In this document: positions 24,860-35,407 of the stretch, piece by piece
Layout: each line of letters begins with the position of its first letter
Numbering within the stretch: position 1 is the first letter of the stretch
Source of the DNA: CAYPTY01 sp964413935
Lineage (GTDB): Bacteria; Bacteroidota; Rhodothermia; Balneolales; Balneolaceae
Direction of reading: 5' to 3'
DNA length: 64,000 nt
Assembly: GCA_964413935.1 (NCBI GenBank)
Contig: CAYPTY010000002.1
Coordinates: forward strand, 62,001-126,000
Notes under the pieces: model-generated
Told to the model about the DNA's origin: nothing
Databases searched by the model: none
Seen by the model: only the letters and a program-made list of their open reading frames with translations
Made by a program: the position numbers and the translations under genes

Positions 24860-26418
24860 CTAAAATTTTAGAAAATAAATGGTACTGTGCATTATTGGCC
24901 GGTCTGCTGCTGGGTCTCAGCTTCCCACCCTTTGACCTGCCCTTCCTGGCTATTCCAGGATTTGCTCTGTTGCTGCAGCTAACAGTCTTAAGCCAGAAAT
25001 ACAGTGAACTTGCTTCCATGGGATTCCTGGCTTTCCTCATTTGGAACCTGATTACCACCTACTGGCTGATGCTGGCGTCGGTTGGTGCCGGCATTGCTGC
25101 CATAATGGCCAACAGCATGCTGATGTGCATTCCACTTTGCATGATGCGTTTTGTGATGCGGCGATTCGAACACCCGGTTTTCAATATGATTGTGCTTTCT
25201 TTCATCTGGGTATTCTATGAATACCTGCATCACAACTGGGAGCTGGCCTGGCCCTGGCTGGCTCTGGGCAATGCCTGGGCTAATTTCCCGGATCTGATTC
25301 GCTACATCTCCGTAACCGGTACCATGGGAATCAGTTTCTGGGTGGTTCTCAGTTCCGCATTTCTTTTTTATCTGGTTAATGACAACAACCGGAATTACCT
25401 GATTGGCGGATTAGCCGTCTTGTTGATTTTTCCGGCCTGGTCCCTGCTCATCAAAGCATTGTATGTTCCACCGCTGGAGCCCCCAACACTGAATGTGGCT
25501 ATCATTCAGCCTAATTTTGATTCCTACTATCGATATGGAGGCTACCGCTCTCAGTCTGATGCTCTCGACGTAATTTTCAAAGTCAGTGACAGTACCCGAA
25601 CAGCGGACACGGATCTGGTGATCTGGCCGGAAAACTCCATTGACAGCAATATCCGGCTGTACTCCAGAATCACCAATCAAATTGCTGACAGTGCCAGGGT
25701 CTGGGACACGGATTTTCTGGTTGGGTCAGGTTTTGTAAAAGAGTACGTGGATGAGGAATCCCTGCCGGTGATTTACCGGGAAGATGAGGATTTCAAATAC
25801 AATATTTACAATTCGGCTGTTTACATAAACCGAAAGTCGGAACGGGATTTTTATGAAAAGCGCAATCTGGTTCCCATGGTAGAACGTATCCCCTTTGCGA
25901 ATTTCCTTGCCAAAATTGATAGGCTGGGTATGTTTGACTGGGGACAGATAACCGGCTTTGGAAAAGGCATAGTGCCTACGAATTTCACCGTCAATCCTCA
26001 TTTCAAGACTCCCGGGCTTGTTTGTTATGATTCAGTTTTCCCCGGATGGGTGCGCGATTTTGTACGGGGCGGGGCTACTTTCATCACCATCATCACGAAT
26101 GACGGCTGGTGGGGTGATACCAGTGGACATCATCAGCATTTTGCATACGCCCGTTTAAGAGCAATCGAATTTGACCGCTGGGTTACCCGGGCTGCAAATA
26201 ACGGAATTTCAGGTGTCATAGCACCGGATGGTTCCATACTTGAAAAAACGGAATACTGGGAGCGAACCGGAATTCATGCCACCATCGAAGCAAAACGCAG
26301 CCGCACTTTTTATGCCCGGTATGGCGACTGGTTCCCTTTTGGAGGGGGTATTATTTCGGTATTGATCTGGTTCTACGGATATGTTAAGGAACCTACGAGG
26401 AGCGTATCGCAATCCTGA
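24856..26418 (+). CDS. lnt: Apolipoprotein N-acyltransferase
   Basis: Adds the third acyl chain to lipoproteins in the inner membrane. About six hydrophobic helices precede a nitrilase-like domain. The catalytic triad is readable as Glu259 (WPENS), Lys335 (YEKRNLVP) and Cys390 (GLVCYDS). 520 aa is normal. The start overlaps rsmI as ATGA, and the 3' end overlaps the convergent sprA by 26 bp. Many lipoproteins in this window would be its substrates. Confidence 0.95.
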   Translation: MTKILENKWYCALLAGLLLGLSFPPFDLPFLAIPGFALLLQLTVLSQKYSELASMGFLAFLIWNLITTYWLMLASVGAGIAAIMANSMLMCIPLCMMRFVMRRFEHPVFNMIVLSFIWVFYEYLHHNWELAWPWLALGNAWANFPDLIRYISVTGTMGISFWVVLSSAFLFYLVNDNNRNYLIGGLAVLLIFPAWSLLIKALYVPPLEPPTLNVAIIQPNFDSYYRYGGYRSQSDALDVIFKVSDSTRTADTDLVIWPENSIDSNIRLYSRITNQIADSARVWDTDFLVGSGFVKEYVDEESLPVIYREDEDFKYNIYNSAVYINRKSERDFYEKRNLVPMVERIPFANFLAKIDRLGMFDWGQITGFGKGIVPTNFTVNPHFKTPGLVCYDSVFPGWVRDFVRGGATFITIITNDGWWGDTSGHHQHFAYARLRAIEFDRWVTRAANNGISGVIAPDGSILEKTEYWERTGIHATIEAKRSRTFYARYGDWFPFGGGIISVLIWFYGYVKEPTRSVSQS

Positions 26419-29400
26419 TGTTAAAGGTCAGGTCGTGATCGATTCGGGCAAAGGTTCGGGATGACTTCGGCACCACTTTCTGGAAGGAATACTCAAAATT
26501 GGCGTTGATGGTGTTCGAAAAGCGATAACCAATCACCAGTGACGCGTTTATCCTTTGCTGCCCGGTAGGCGGACGCGGATTCACTTCAAAGTCGCCCAGG
26601 TTCTGGCTTCCATTGTTCGAAAAGATCTGAAGAGCATCGTTCACATCATCGTTCAGCAGGTACCGCACTTCTTCGTCTTCCGCCAGTCCGCCATTCAGTG
26701 AAATATCGATGTTGTTTTTCACTTTGTTCAAAATGGGCAGGCGAATGTTTCTCAGGGTATAGGCAACTGTAGCTTTTATCCCTCTGGAGCCGCGCTCAGT
26801 GATGGTAGAAGAAGCCACGGCAAGACTGGTATTTTGTGACTGATCAAAACCGATATTGGTACGCAGCGTGGATTTCCAGGTAACGTTTAACTGAATGAGA
26901 GGTACAAATTTTCGCTCCACATTTACAGAGGTGGGTTCGTAATCGGAGCGCACATCCACCACACTGAAACCGCCAATGGTTCGGGCAGGTTGTGGTCCTG
27001 CATTGTTGTTAAAAGAATACCCAAGGCGATGCGTACCACTGTAGGAATGTGTAAGGGATGCCCGCTGCATCGCCGGACCAAGAAGGGGGATGAATTTCTC
27101 AATTCCCGACCAGGTTACCCGCCAGTTCGGTTTCGGGAAAGCCTGAAATGCCCGTTCGCCTACGGTTCCGGATCCACTACCCAGATAAGCCCTGCGGAAG
27201 TCCTCTGCAACAATATTCCGGTTCAGCACCGTGCGGCCGTCATTGTTTCCGGTGTCATCACTCACATTTCCATTGCCATCGACATCAGCAAAAGCTGTTT
27301 TCAGCTGCCTTTCGAAGAGATCCCGGTATCCGGGACCGAATACCCAGACGGATGAATTCACATTTCCTGATCTCGATACCACAGCATTGATATCGTTGTT
27401 TGTTTCCAGTGTGATGTTCTCGGATCGGCGTTCATCCCATCGTGCAATCCAGTCCAGGTCAATACTGATATTTGGAAATGGATTCAACGTGGTCCCGAAA
27501 TTCAGGTTGTCAGAGGTACTGATATTCGCTGGCAGCTGTAGTACGCTACTGCTGCTTGGGTTTGAAATAAGCTGATTCCGGTTTATAGAATCAAAAATAC
27601 CCAGGCGGTAGCCCAGAGAGGGTGAAAAGGATTCGGATGATCCGCTGCTGAATGCCCGGTAAAACTGGGAGTCGCCTGAATATCCCGCCTGACTGCTGGT
27701 ATTATTGGTTCGATATGAAATATCAATAGCCCGGAAACTGAAAGCGGCCAGCAACAACTTCCGACTAAAATAACCCACATCTTTGAATATATCGGGACTG
27801 CTGGTTTCAATTTCTTCGCTCGGTTCTGCATCTACGCTTCCCTCTTCATCTCCCCCTTCGGCTTCACGCTGTCTTGCCCTTTCCCGGGCTGCTTTACGCC
27901 GGGCTTTCTCCCGGCTGCGTTCCTGCCCTGCCCTGCGATCGCTCTCCACCAGGTTTTTATACACTGATGTGCGCTCCAGCAAATCACCTACATCCAGTTT
28001 CATGGTATGGTCAAGCCGGAAGTTGTTCGAAATGTTAGCCCCCAGATCAGAACCTCTCGGACTGTTTACCCATTGATAACCGCCGCTATAGCTGGCGCTG
28101 TAACTGAACCAGTTCAAAGCTTTGATGCGATTGAAACGTGGCCGCCAGTTGGCATTATAATTTTCCCGGTAATTGGTACGGCGGGCTCTGAGTGAATCGG
28201 TGATCACATCCCGGATCACATTCACAGTTGGAATTGGGCGGAAGGCTGCACTGTCAATCCCAGTTTCATTTAATGGTTCAATACCTGCCAGAGACAGATC
28301 GTATGTTGTAGCACTCTGGAAGGAGGTGGTTATGGACTGAGTCAGGTTATAGTTTATGCCCAGATTGGTTCCATGATTGAAAATGTGCGTCTGCTGCAGG
28401 GGCTGTTCAAGAAGCAGACCCTCGTTATTCTCGCGAGCCCTCCGCCTTTTTTCATCAAAAGAACGATTCAAGGTTGCGGAAGTGGTAATGGATGAAGGCA
28501 TATAACCCAGCTGCAATCCGGCCAGCGCCTTCATCACCGGCACATTCCGTGTAAAATTGAAAGGCCGGAATAATTTCACATTCCGAAAGGTCAGATTGTA
28601 CCGGACTGCGGCATTGAAATTCCAGTTTTCCTGAAACTGAATTTCCGGACTACGGCTGAAACCCTGCGTGTAATTGTAATTGATGGTGGTATTGTCGAGG
28701 GTGTAGCGCATCAGTCGAGACTGAGAGTTACGCTTTGAAATATTGGAGAAGTTGATGGAATAGTTCTCATTCCGTGTCTGACTGTTACGAATGGTTTCAC
28801 TGATGATCTGGTCCTTCTCCTGCTCCGTGATATCCTGACGTGCATTGGTTGCCTGCTCAAAATCAGTAAGGCGAATATCGCCCTGATTGGGAAGGAAGCG
28901 GGGCGTGGTGGTGGATTGTCGGGCAGACAGGGAAACCGGGAAATTCCACCCGAAACGATCCGGAACCAGTTTGTGCAGGTTGATGGTGGAGTTCACATCA
29001 ATACCCAGCTGCTCCGACTGCCGTCGCTGCCCCAGACGCGAGTCCAGTCCCCCAAAACCATTGGTCTGCCGGGTGAAGTTGGTATTCACCGTTGCAAAAT
29101 CGGCCAACTTCACCGAAGCTTTGGCATTCGCCGCCCAGCCTTTCAGGTTGTCGAAACCGGAAACCCTCAATTCATTCACCCAGAATTGCGCATCCAGGGA
29201 AGGCACACCACCGCTTGAGGGATCGGTTGGATCATAGGGATTCCGGATACCCATCCCGATTTCGGATACACGGTCCAGTGAAGGATTCCCCTTAATGGCG
29301 ATAACGGCACCGGGAGGTGCATCCTCCAGCAAATCACTGCGTTCAAAGCGGTCGTTAACCGGTGCATCCTGCGCATTACGGATCTGTTTCAGCTGGTTGA

Positions 29401-32400
29401 AGGCAGATAGCACGATGTTCATGCTGTTTTCTTCATATAACCAAACCTGCTGGGCTTCTTCATTCAGCTGACCTGTGTTGGTAGGATCGAAAGAAGAAAA
29501 AGGATAATTCGGATCGGAAGGGGTAATCGGCTGTCGGTATTCGTAATAGTTGTTTTCAAGGTCGATCCCAAAACGCATCACCAGTTCCGCATCCCCGCGC
29601 TGGTTATATCCCTCACCATGCACGAACATCCGCATATTGGAGTAGTTCAGCAGGTTAAGTCCACCGGGATAAATCCGCTCGATCATCTGCAGTGCACCGG
29701 GTTCCAGTCCTTCCACTTCCATCACCAGCGACTGCTCATTGGCCAGAGATTGCAGCTGGGAACCCCGGTTTTCAGCACGGATAGATCCTTCCGGCTGCCG
29801 ATATGGAAATGGGCGCCGGTTTCCGTTTTCTTCAATGTTGATGGTAGAGATTTCAAAAAGCGCATTGGAATTCTGGGTTTCCGTAAGCTGATCGTCCTTT
29901 CTCCATTGAGAGCCCACAAACTCAAAGCTGGCAAAACGCATGGTGAAGGGCTTTCGGTAACCAGACATCCAGAGTCTGATATATCGAATATTCTGGAAGT
30001 CTGAGATTCCCCCTACTCTCCGCTTAAAATCATTCAGCGGGATGCGAATCTGGTACCAGCGGGTGGCCTGAGGTGCACTGGCCCCGCGTAAAATCTGATC
30101 CACAATGTAGGTGTTGGGCTCCCCTATTCTGAGGTTCTCCAGGTCGGCCGGGTTAAACTCAATTTCATACTGATAGTAGGAATCGCTCTGCTCCAGGATG
30201 GAGGAAGTCTGAAGGCCTTCCGTATCAGGCTGGTTGGTGATGGCCCGGCGTTCACCACCGGCTACCGGTGTGTTACCCTCCGAATAGCCCAGCAAGCGAT
30301 AAAAACGTTCCTGCAGCGGGAGATTCCCAACAATGGATTCCGTAAAAAAGATATAATCATCATTCGAAGGATCCGCTACAATCTGCTGGAATTCTTCGCT
30401 GTTTTCTCCGTACACCACCCGCATACTGTCTACATATTCCGCAAAAACCGTCTGTTCATCTATGCGTCCGCCTGCTCCCTCAAAACCGTTGGCATTCGGC
30501 ATCCCGTCGAGGCCCACATCCTCCAGATCGCGATTCACATTGGAGAACTGTCCCAGTGGCGGTGGCGGGTTGGAGGGAGTGTAGGATCGGGGATTTTCGG
30601 TAGCACGGTCGGGTATCAGGTCATTCAAATCGGTTGCGAGGCCATCTTCCGTGTTCAGCCGGGAATTGGGTATCACATCTTCAGAAACAATCCCAAGGTC
30701 GATGTAGATCTTACCCTCATAATCCAGAATATCCTGAGCGGTTGGATCCTCCCCTCCGGGCAACAACGACTGCACCCAGAATTCCAGGAACTCCACGTTA
30801 TTTTGAGTGAGGTCTTCCTGTCCTGTAGGCACTACTGCCGTCATTCCTCCCCACAGCTGCTCAGGATTATTCTCCGTGAGGTCTTTGATATTCATGTTGT
30901 AATTGTACTGTCCTCTTTTTGCAGGATTATAGTACACATCCAGCGTGGTCAGAATCTGATCCTGTGGATTATTGGTTTCCCTCCCGGGAAATACTTCCTG
31001 AACCTGGATGAGTCGGGCTTCGGGCGAAAGCTGGGATTCGGTCACACCTGCGATGGTCCGCGGTATACTGTACCAGGAGAACTGTGAGCGATAATCGGAA
31101 CGCAGTGTGCGGGCGGCAAGGCTCTGATCGGGAAGCGTAGGTTCAAGCACCGACTGTGCAAAATAATTCGGATCCAGTCCGGGTATTGCAGCCGGTGCGG
31201 CAGCCAGATTCCATCGTACCGAGGAAAGAAATGAAATATTCACCTCAGCTCCTTCAAAATCGTCCACGAATACCAGGCCTTCTTCCTCATCCTGAAACAG
31301 GTCGCCACGGCGAATGGCATCCTCTACGGCGTTGGTCTGCGCCACACCCGGCCTCAGCTGGGCAAATTCCCCACTGAAACTGATGTTGGATGGTTCCTTG
31401 GTTTGAAGTAGCGGTACTTTATCTATGGTTCGGGTGAGCCATGGAGCATCAAAATTTCCTTTGGCATCCAGTCCCAGCACGGTGTTATTAATCGGTTCCG
31501 AGCCAATCCGGATTTTATCAGACAGCGGTTGCTCTTTCAGCCTGAAGAAAGTGGAGCCAACCTGTATATCCTCGGTTACCTCATATTCAGCCCGAACCCC
31601 GGTAAAGTTTTTCTGGCCAATAATGGTAAACTGATTGCTTTCATATTCGATCCGGATTTCCTGCCCGGCACTCAGGAATCGGTCATTCAGGATGGTTAAC
31701 TGGCCAAAGGAATAATCCACCTCGAAGTCCACACCCTCGGCCAGTTGCGTACCATTGGCAAACACGCTCACCGAACCTTCGACCAGGCCAAAACCTAGCA
31801 AATAGGATCCGGAGACACCGCCTTTTGAAGCCCCTGTAAGTCTGTAAAAGTTATTTTCTGAACGGGTTTCGGCCTGAGCCTGCGATAAATTGGGATCGTA
31901 GAGCTCATCATACACAATACGATCCCGTTCGGCATCTTCCACTCCCGCTTCAACCAATATTTCCTCCAGCCGCGAGCCAAAAGGTTCCAGATAAGGAAAA
32001 ATTACCCGGCCTTCAGCTGCATTCAGGATGGAACCAATAAAATCAATCTGGTTATCTGGGATGAGGGCACGATCCACGTTCACACGGTCAAGACCAAGGT
32101 CCTGAAGCAGTGTGGGATTACGGCCGGGCAGCCGCTCCTGAGCGATGTTCCCTTCCACAAATTCAAGCTGTACATCCAGTCCCTGTGGAGTTACACCGGT
32201 CACCCCAAGCGAATAAATATTCCGCATTTCCAGCGGGAAGGTAGGGTTATTGGATCGCGCATTGCTGAGCCTCAGCATTTTCAGCAGAATACGCTCATCC
32301 CCTACCGATGCAAGCTCACCCACCTGAACATTTTGTCCGCCGGCTGAATAGGTGAAAGCAACCGCAAGTACGTCGTTCGGGTTCAGGGTTCGCTTCAGGG

Positions 32401-33742
32401 AGATGTAACCCGGTCCCCGGTTTAGGGTGTAATCGATGCCCTCAACCAGTCGTTCGTAGAGGCCTTCGTCGAATTCCTGATCGGTAACATTCAGATCCTC
32501 AGCACTCACGCTCACGGCCGGGTCCCGGAACGCATCGAAAAAACCATTCGGAAAATCATCTGCTGCATTCGATGGCAGACCGTAAACCCCCGGACTCACT
32601 TCATTAACCCCAAGATTCACAAGAGAAACCGCACGAACGGCATTCTGGTCGGGCTGTGAATTATCACCGCGACGCAGATAGAGTTCAAATTCTGCAATCT
32701 GATAGGCCTGCCCGATCTGCTGGGGATTAGACATCAGGTTTTCGAATTCCTGCCGGTTGAAGAAATCCAGGAAATAGTGGCGGTTGTGGTCATAGCCTGC
32801 TGGGCGAACCAGAATAGGCAACTCCTGTGAACCCCCGTTAATGGTTTGTGTATTGCCCTGACCCTGCTGCTGGGAAACCACCGTGGTTAAGCGTAAATCA
32901 CCCAGCTCTGCAACCGATTTAATCCCGAATAGTGCACCACCCCCTCGTACCAGCGAGTTCCCTGTTTCCATAGATACGTTACCGAGTTCAACGCGCTTCA
33001 GGATTTCATCCTCATACCCCTCATACACAATATTCAGCCGGTTCTGAAAGTCCAGAGTACGTTCCGTATCCCAGTCGGTGGAGATGGTAAGTTTATCCCC
33101 TATACTACCCTGAATATTCAGTTTCAGGTTCTGGTCAAAGGTGGGATCAACCCGGGTTCGCTGGTTGGGTGGAACAGAGGGATCATCAATAGTCTGAATA
33201 TTGGCACCCACATTCAGATTGGCAGTACCATTCACCCTCAGGTTCACTTCCGGCTTACCGAATATGGTGGTGAAGGCCGAGTTTTTACCCGATGGAATAT
33301 TAATCTTGAAATCCAGCAGCCCCTTTGATGATTGCTGTTCATTCCTGAATTCCTGAACCAGGTTCTGCCAGTTCAGGCTCTTCTGCTGCTCTTTTTTGAG
33401 ATTGGCATATTCTTCGAAATTGGCCCGATATGGCTGGTATACCTCCAGGCCAAAAAGCCTGTTCTGTACGGTGTAGGTAAATGCCGTATCCCATTTTACC
33501 GATTGGGATTCGTCACTCAGGCGGATGTAGTAAAAGGAGTTCTCGGGCAGCTTGTTGTAAAGGCTGACCAGATCTCGGGCTTTTACTTGCGGTTTAATCA
33601 GATAAACTCCGGCACTGTCAGATACACTTTGGGTACTCAGTGAATCAGCATCACCTACCTGAGCAGTGGATGTAATGGTGCTACACAGGCTTACCAGCAG
33701 GATTAATGCTCCCGCAAGAAACCATCGATTTTGAGAATACAC
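26393..33742 (-). CDS. sprA: SprA, type IX secretion outer-membrane translocon
   Basis: 2449 aa, the size of characterised SprA (Flavobacterium johnsoniae, ~2400 aa), the giant 36-strand barrel through which T9SS cargo crosses the outer membrane. It has a signal peptide (FLAGALILLVSLCSTITSTAQ) and is rich in Asn, aromatic residues and alternating strands throughout. Characteristic segments include FTTIFGKPEVNLRVNG and NLNVGANIQTIDDP near the N terminus and FDQSQNTSLAVASSTITERGS near the C terminus. A basic coiled segment (REKARRKAARERARQREAEGG, ~1940) is an unusual insert. The start is GTG at 33742; the 3' end overlaps lnt. It is monocistronic. Confidence 0.95.
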   Translation of the reverse strand: MYSQNRWFLAGALILLVSLCSTITSTAQVGDADSLSTQSVSDSAGVYLIKPQVKARDLVSLYNKLPENSFYYIRLSDESQSVKWDTAFTYTVQNRLFGLEVYQPYRANFEEYANLKKEQQKSLNWQNLVQEFRNEQQSSKGLLDFKINIPSGKNSAFTTIFGKPEVNLRVNGTANLNVGANIQTIDDPSVPPNQRTRVDPTFDQNLKLNIQGSIGDKLTISTDWDTERTLDFQNRLNIVYEGYEDEILKRVELGNVSMETGNSLVRGGGALFGIKSVAELGDLRLTTVVSQQQGQGNTQTINGGSQELPILVRPAGYDHNRHYFLDFFNRQEFENLMSNPQQIGQAYQIAEFELYLRRGDNSQPDQNAVRAVSLVNLGVNEVSPGVYGLPSNAADDFPNGFFDAFRDPAVSVSAEDLNVTDQEFDEGLYERLVEGIDYTLNRGPGYISLKRTLNPNDVLAVAFTYSAGGQNVQVGELASVGDERILLKMLRLSNARSNNPTFPLEMRNIYSLGVTGVTPQGLDVQLEFVEGNIAQERLPGRNPTLLQDLGLDRVNVDRALIPDNQIDFIGSILNAAEGRVIFPYLEPFGSRLEEILVEAGVEDAERDRIVYDELYDPNLSQAQAETRSENNFYRLTGASKGGVSGSYLLGFGLVEGSVSVFANGTQLAEGVDFEVDYSFGQLTILNDRFLSAGQEIRIEYESNQFTIIGQKNFTGVRAEYEVTEDIQVGSTFFRLKEQPLSDKIRIGSEPINNTVLGLDAKGNFDAPWLTRTIDKVPLLQTKEPSNISFSGEFAQLRPGVAQTNAVEDAIRRGDLFQDEEEGLVFVDDFEGAEVNISFLSSVRWNLAAAPAAIPGLDPNYFAQSVLEPTLPDQSLAARTLRSDYRSQFSWYSIPRTIAGVTESQLSPEARLIQVQEVFPGRETNNPQDQILTTLDVYYNPAKRGQYNYNMNIKDLTENNPEQLWGGMTAVVPTGQEDLTQNNVEFLEFWVQSLLPGGEDPTAQDILDYEGKIYIDLGIVSEDVIPNSRLNTEDGLATDLNDLIPDRATENPRSYTPSNPPPPLGQFSNVNRDLEDVGLDGMPNANGFEGAGGRIDEQTVFAEYVDSMRVVYGENSEEFQQIVADPSNDDYIFFTESIVGNLPLQERFYRLLGYSEGNTPVAGGERRAITNQPDTEGLQTSSILEQSDSYYQYEIEFNPADLENLRIGEPNTYIVDQILRGASAPQATRWYQIRIPLNDFKRRVGGISDFQNIRYIRLWMSGYRKPFTMRFASFEFVGSQWRKDDQLTETQNSNALFEISTINIEENGNRRPFPYRQPEGSIRAENRGSQLQSLANEQSLVMEVEGLEPGALQMIERIYPGGLNLLNYSNMRMFVHGEGYNQRGDAELVMRFGIDLENNYYEYRQPITPSDPNYPFSSFDPTNTGQLNEEAQQVWLYEENSMNIVLSAFNQLKQIRNAQDAPVNDRFERSDLLEDAPPGAVIAIKGNPSLDRVSEIGMGIRNPYDPTDPSSGGVPSLDAQFWVNELRVSGFDNLKGWAANAKASVKLADFATVNTNFTRQTNGFGGLDSRLGQRRQSEQLGIDVNSTINLHKLVPDRFGWNFPVSLSARQSTTTPRFLPNQGDIRLTDFEQATNARQDITEQEKDQIISETIRNSQTRNENYSINFSNISKRNSQSRLMRYTLDNTTINYNYTQGFSRSPEIQFQENWNFNAAVRYNLTFRNVKLFRPFNFTRNVPVMKALAGLQLGYMPSSITTSATLNRSFDEKRRRARENNEGLLLEQPLQQTHIFNHGTNLGINYNLTQSITTSFQSATTYDLSLAGIEPLNETGIDSAAFRPIPTVNVIRDVITDSLRARRTNYRENYNANWRPRFNRIKALNWFSYSASYSGGYQWVNSPRGSDLGANISNNFRLDHTMKLDVGDLLERTSVYKNLVESDRRAGQERSREKARRKAARERARQREAEGGDEEGSVDAEPSEEIETSSPDIFKDVGYFSRKLLLAAFSFRAIDISYRTNNTSSQAGYSGDSQFYRAFSSGSSESFSPSLGYRLGIFDSINRNQLISNPSSSSVLQLPANISTSDNLNFGTTLNPFPNISIDLDWIARWDERRSENITLETNNDINAVVSRSGNVNSSVWVFGPGYRDLFERQLKTAFADVDGNGNVSDDTGNNDGRTVLNRNIVAEDFRRAYLGSGSGTVGERAFQAFPKPNWRVTWSGIEKFIPLLGPAMQRASLTHSYSGTHRLGYSFNNNAGPQPARTIGGFSVVDVRSDYEPTSVNVERKFVPLIQLNVTWKSTLRTNIGFDQSQNTSLAVASSTITERGSRGIKATVAYTLRNIRLPILNKVKNNIDISLNGGLAEDEEVRYLLNDDVNDALQIFSNNGSQNLGDFEVNPRPPTGQQRINASLVIGYRFSNTINANFEYSFQKVVPKSSRTFARIDHDLTFNIRIAIRSS

Positions 33743-33967
33743 CAGAGATTTAACTAGCTATATGCTTGGTTTTAGCGTATGTAGCGTTTTACGATAGGCT
33801 GATCAGTCTGTATGATTCGGAGATGGGGATTTTTTAGCAGTCCCGATAATAAAGTTTTCTTTGGTGTGTTGAAAACTAATTAAGTATAATTTCAGATCAA
33901 AATGTTTACTTCTGCATCATTTACGCAGGTTTTTCAAAAATAGTGTGCAATATTCCAAGCCCATTTT

Positions 33968-35407
33968 ATGAGATTATATCTCAATAGTCTGCAGGCCGAT
34001 TTACTGAAGAAACACATAGGACCATTTCTCTTTTGTTTCTTTACGCTGATGTTTCTCCTGCTCATGCAGTTTCTGATACTCAATATCGATAAGCTGGTGG
34101 GCAAGGGATTGCCCTTTATGGTGATCATTGAACTGATTCTGACCAATCTGGCCTACATGGTAGTTTTGGCCGGGCCTATGGCTGTGCTGGTTTCCACACT
34201 GATGGCCTTTGGTAAGTTCTCTGAACTGAATGAACTCACAGCACTTCGCGCTTCAGGGGTTAGTCCGCTGCGCATGATGATGCCGGTGATCATTGCTTCT
34301 TTGCTGCTGGCTGCCTTTCTAGCTTATTTTTCAAACAACATACTGCCGGAATCCAATCATAAAGCCCGCTCCCTCTTTATTGACATTCGCCTCAAAAAAC
34401 CGGGATTCGACCTGAAGGAGAATATCTATTACGATGGCATAAATGGCTACACCTTCCTGGTAAAGAGAATCGACAGTGAAACCGACTCCCTTTATGATGT
34501 TACTCTATATCAGGAACCGGTTTCGAACCGGAACCGGGCCATTATTCGTGCCGAGAAAGGCTATCTGAAGAGTGAAAGTCCGGTTTTATTGACACTTTAT
34601 CTTTTTAACGGGAACAGTACCACCTTTCACGGCCGAAGCAGAGACGGTAGTGAACTTATCGAGAAATCGACTTTTAGTGACTACCGTATTTCTTTCGATT
34701 TATCCAATCTCAGTTTCAATCGCTCGAATCCTAAAGAACGAAGCCGCAGTGACCGAACCATGCGCGCACAGGCTATGATGGTAGTGGTAGATTCCCTTCA
34801 AACCGAGATTAATGAAGAGTGGGACAAACTCAGCATCGACCGTTCGGTTTTTGTGTATGATGAAGGTTTTATGCGCGACAACAGCTCAGCCATAACGCTT
34901 TCTGAAGCTCAGGAAAAAGACAAAAAGGATGCGATAAAGGAAGAGCTACTTGCTACTGAATATTATGCAGCCCGGGTTCTGGGGGATGCCGATGAAAGCC
35001 GCAGAACACTCAATAATGCGAAAGATGAACTCCGTTCGTATAAAATGTCGGTTGACAAAACCCTGTCCAACATTGAATGGAGGCAAAAAAGGATCTCAAA
35101 ATACCTGGTTGAGGTACACAAAAAACTGGCCATCCCCTTTGCCTGTGTGGTATTTGTATTACTGGGAGCTCCTATCGGCATCATGACCCGCCGGGGTAAT
35201 CTGGGAATCGCCGCCTTAATCAGTGCTCTTATTCTGACCATTTACTGGGTTTCACTGATTCAGGGCGAAAAACTGGCCGACCGCCTGTATATCTCACCCT
35301 TCGTGGGCATGTGGTTTTTCAATATTGTATTTACCATCATCGGGATTATGCTCATTATCAGGCTGAATACCAATTTCAATCTAAGAAGGCTATTCCGGCG
35401 ATCATGA
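33968..35407 (+). CDS. LptF/LptG family permease with enlarged periplasmic region
   Basis: Membrane half of the LPS export ABC transporter (YjgP/YjgQ family). Three helices are at the N terminus (~18-125) and three at the C terminus (~385-475), flanking a periplasmic beta-jellyroll. At 479 aa it is ~110 residues longer than usual. The excess is a helical, charged segment (~265-385, TLNNAKDELRSYKMSVDKTLSNIEWRQ) that looks coiled-coil. It overlaps the second permease by 4 bp. Which of the pair is LptF and which LptG is not certain. Confidence 0.88.
   Translation: MRLYLNSLQADLLKKHIGPFLFCFFTLMFLLLMQFLILNIDKLVGKGLPFMVIIELILTNLAYMVVLAGPMAVLVSTLMAFGKFSELNELTALRASGVSPLRMMMPVIIASLLLAAFLAYFSNNILPESNHKARSLFIDIRLKKPGFDLKENIYYDGINGYTFLVKRIDSETDSLYDVTLYQEPVSNRNRAIIRAEKGYLKSESPVLLTLYLFNGNSTTFHGRSRDGSELIEKSTFSDYRISFDLSNLSFNRSNPKERSRSDRTMRAQAMMVVVDSLQTEINEEWDKLSIDRSVFVYDEGFMRDNSSAITLSEAQEKDKKDAIKEELLATEYYAARVLGDADESRRTLNNAKDELRSYKMSVDKTLSNIEWRQKRISKYLVEVHKKLAIPFACVVFVLLGAPIGIMTRRGNLGIAALISALILTIYWVSLIQGEKLADRLYISPFVGMWFFNIVFTIIGIMLIIRLNTNFNLRRLFRRS

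Noticed and set aside
26393..33742. Internal open frames within sprA on both strands
   Set aside because: All are short shadows of a 2449-residue gene with consistent coding character.
33935..33942. TATTTTTG (minus strand) as the sprA promoter
   Set aside because: It matches TAnnTTTG but lies about 195 bp before the sprA start with no TTG at the -33 distance; could be chance in AT-rich DNA.
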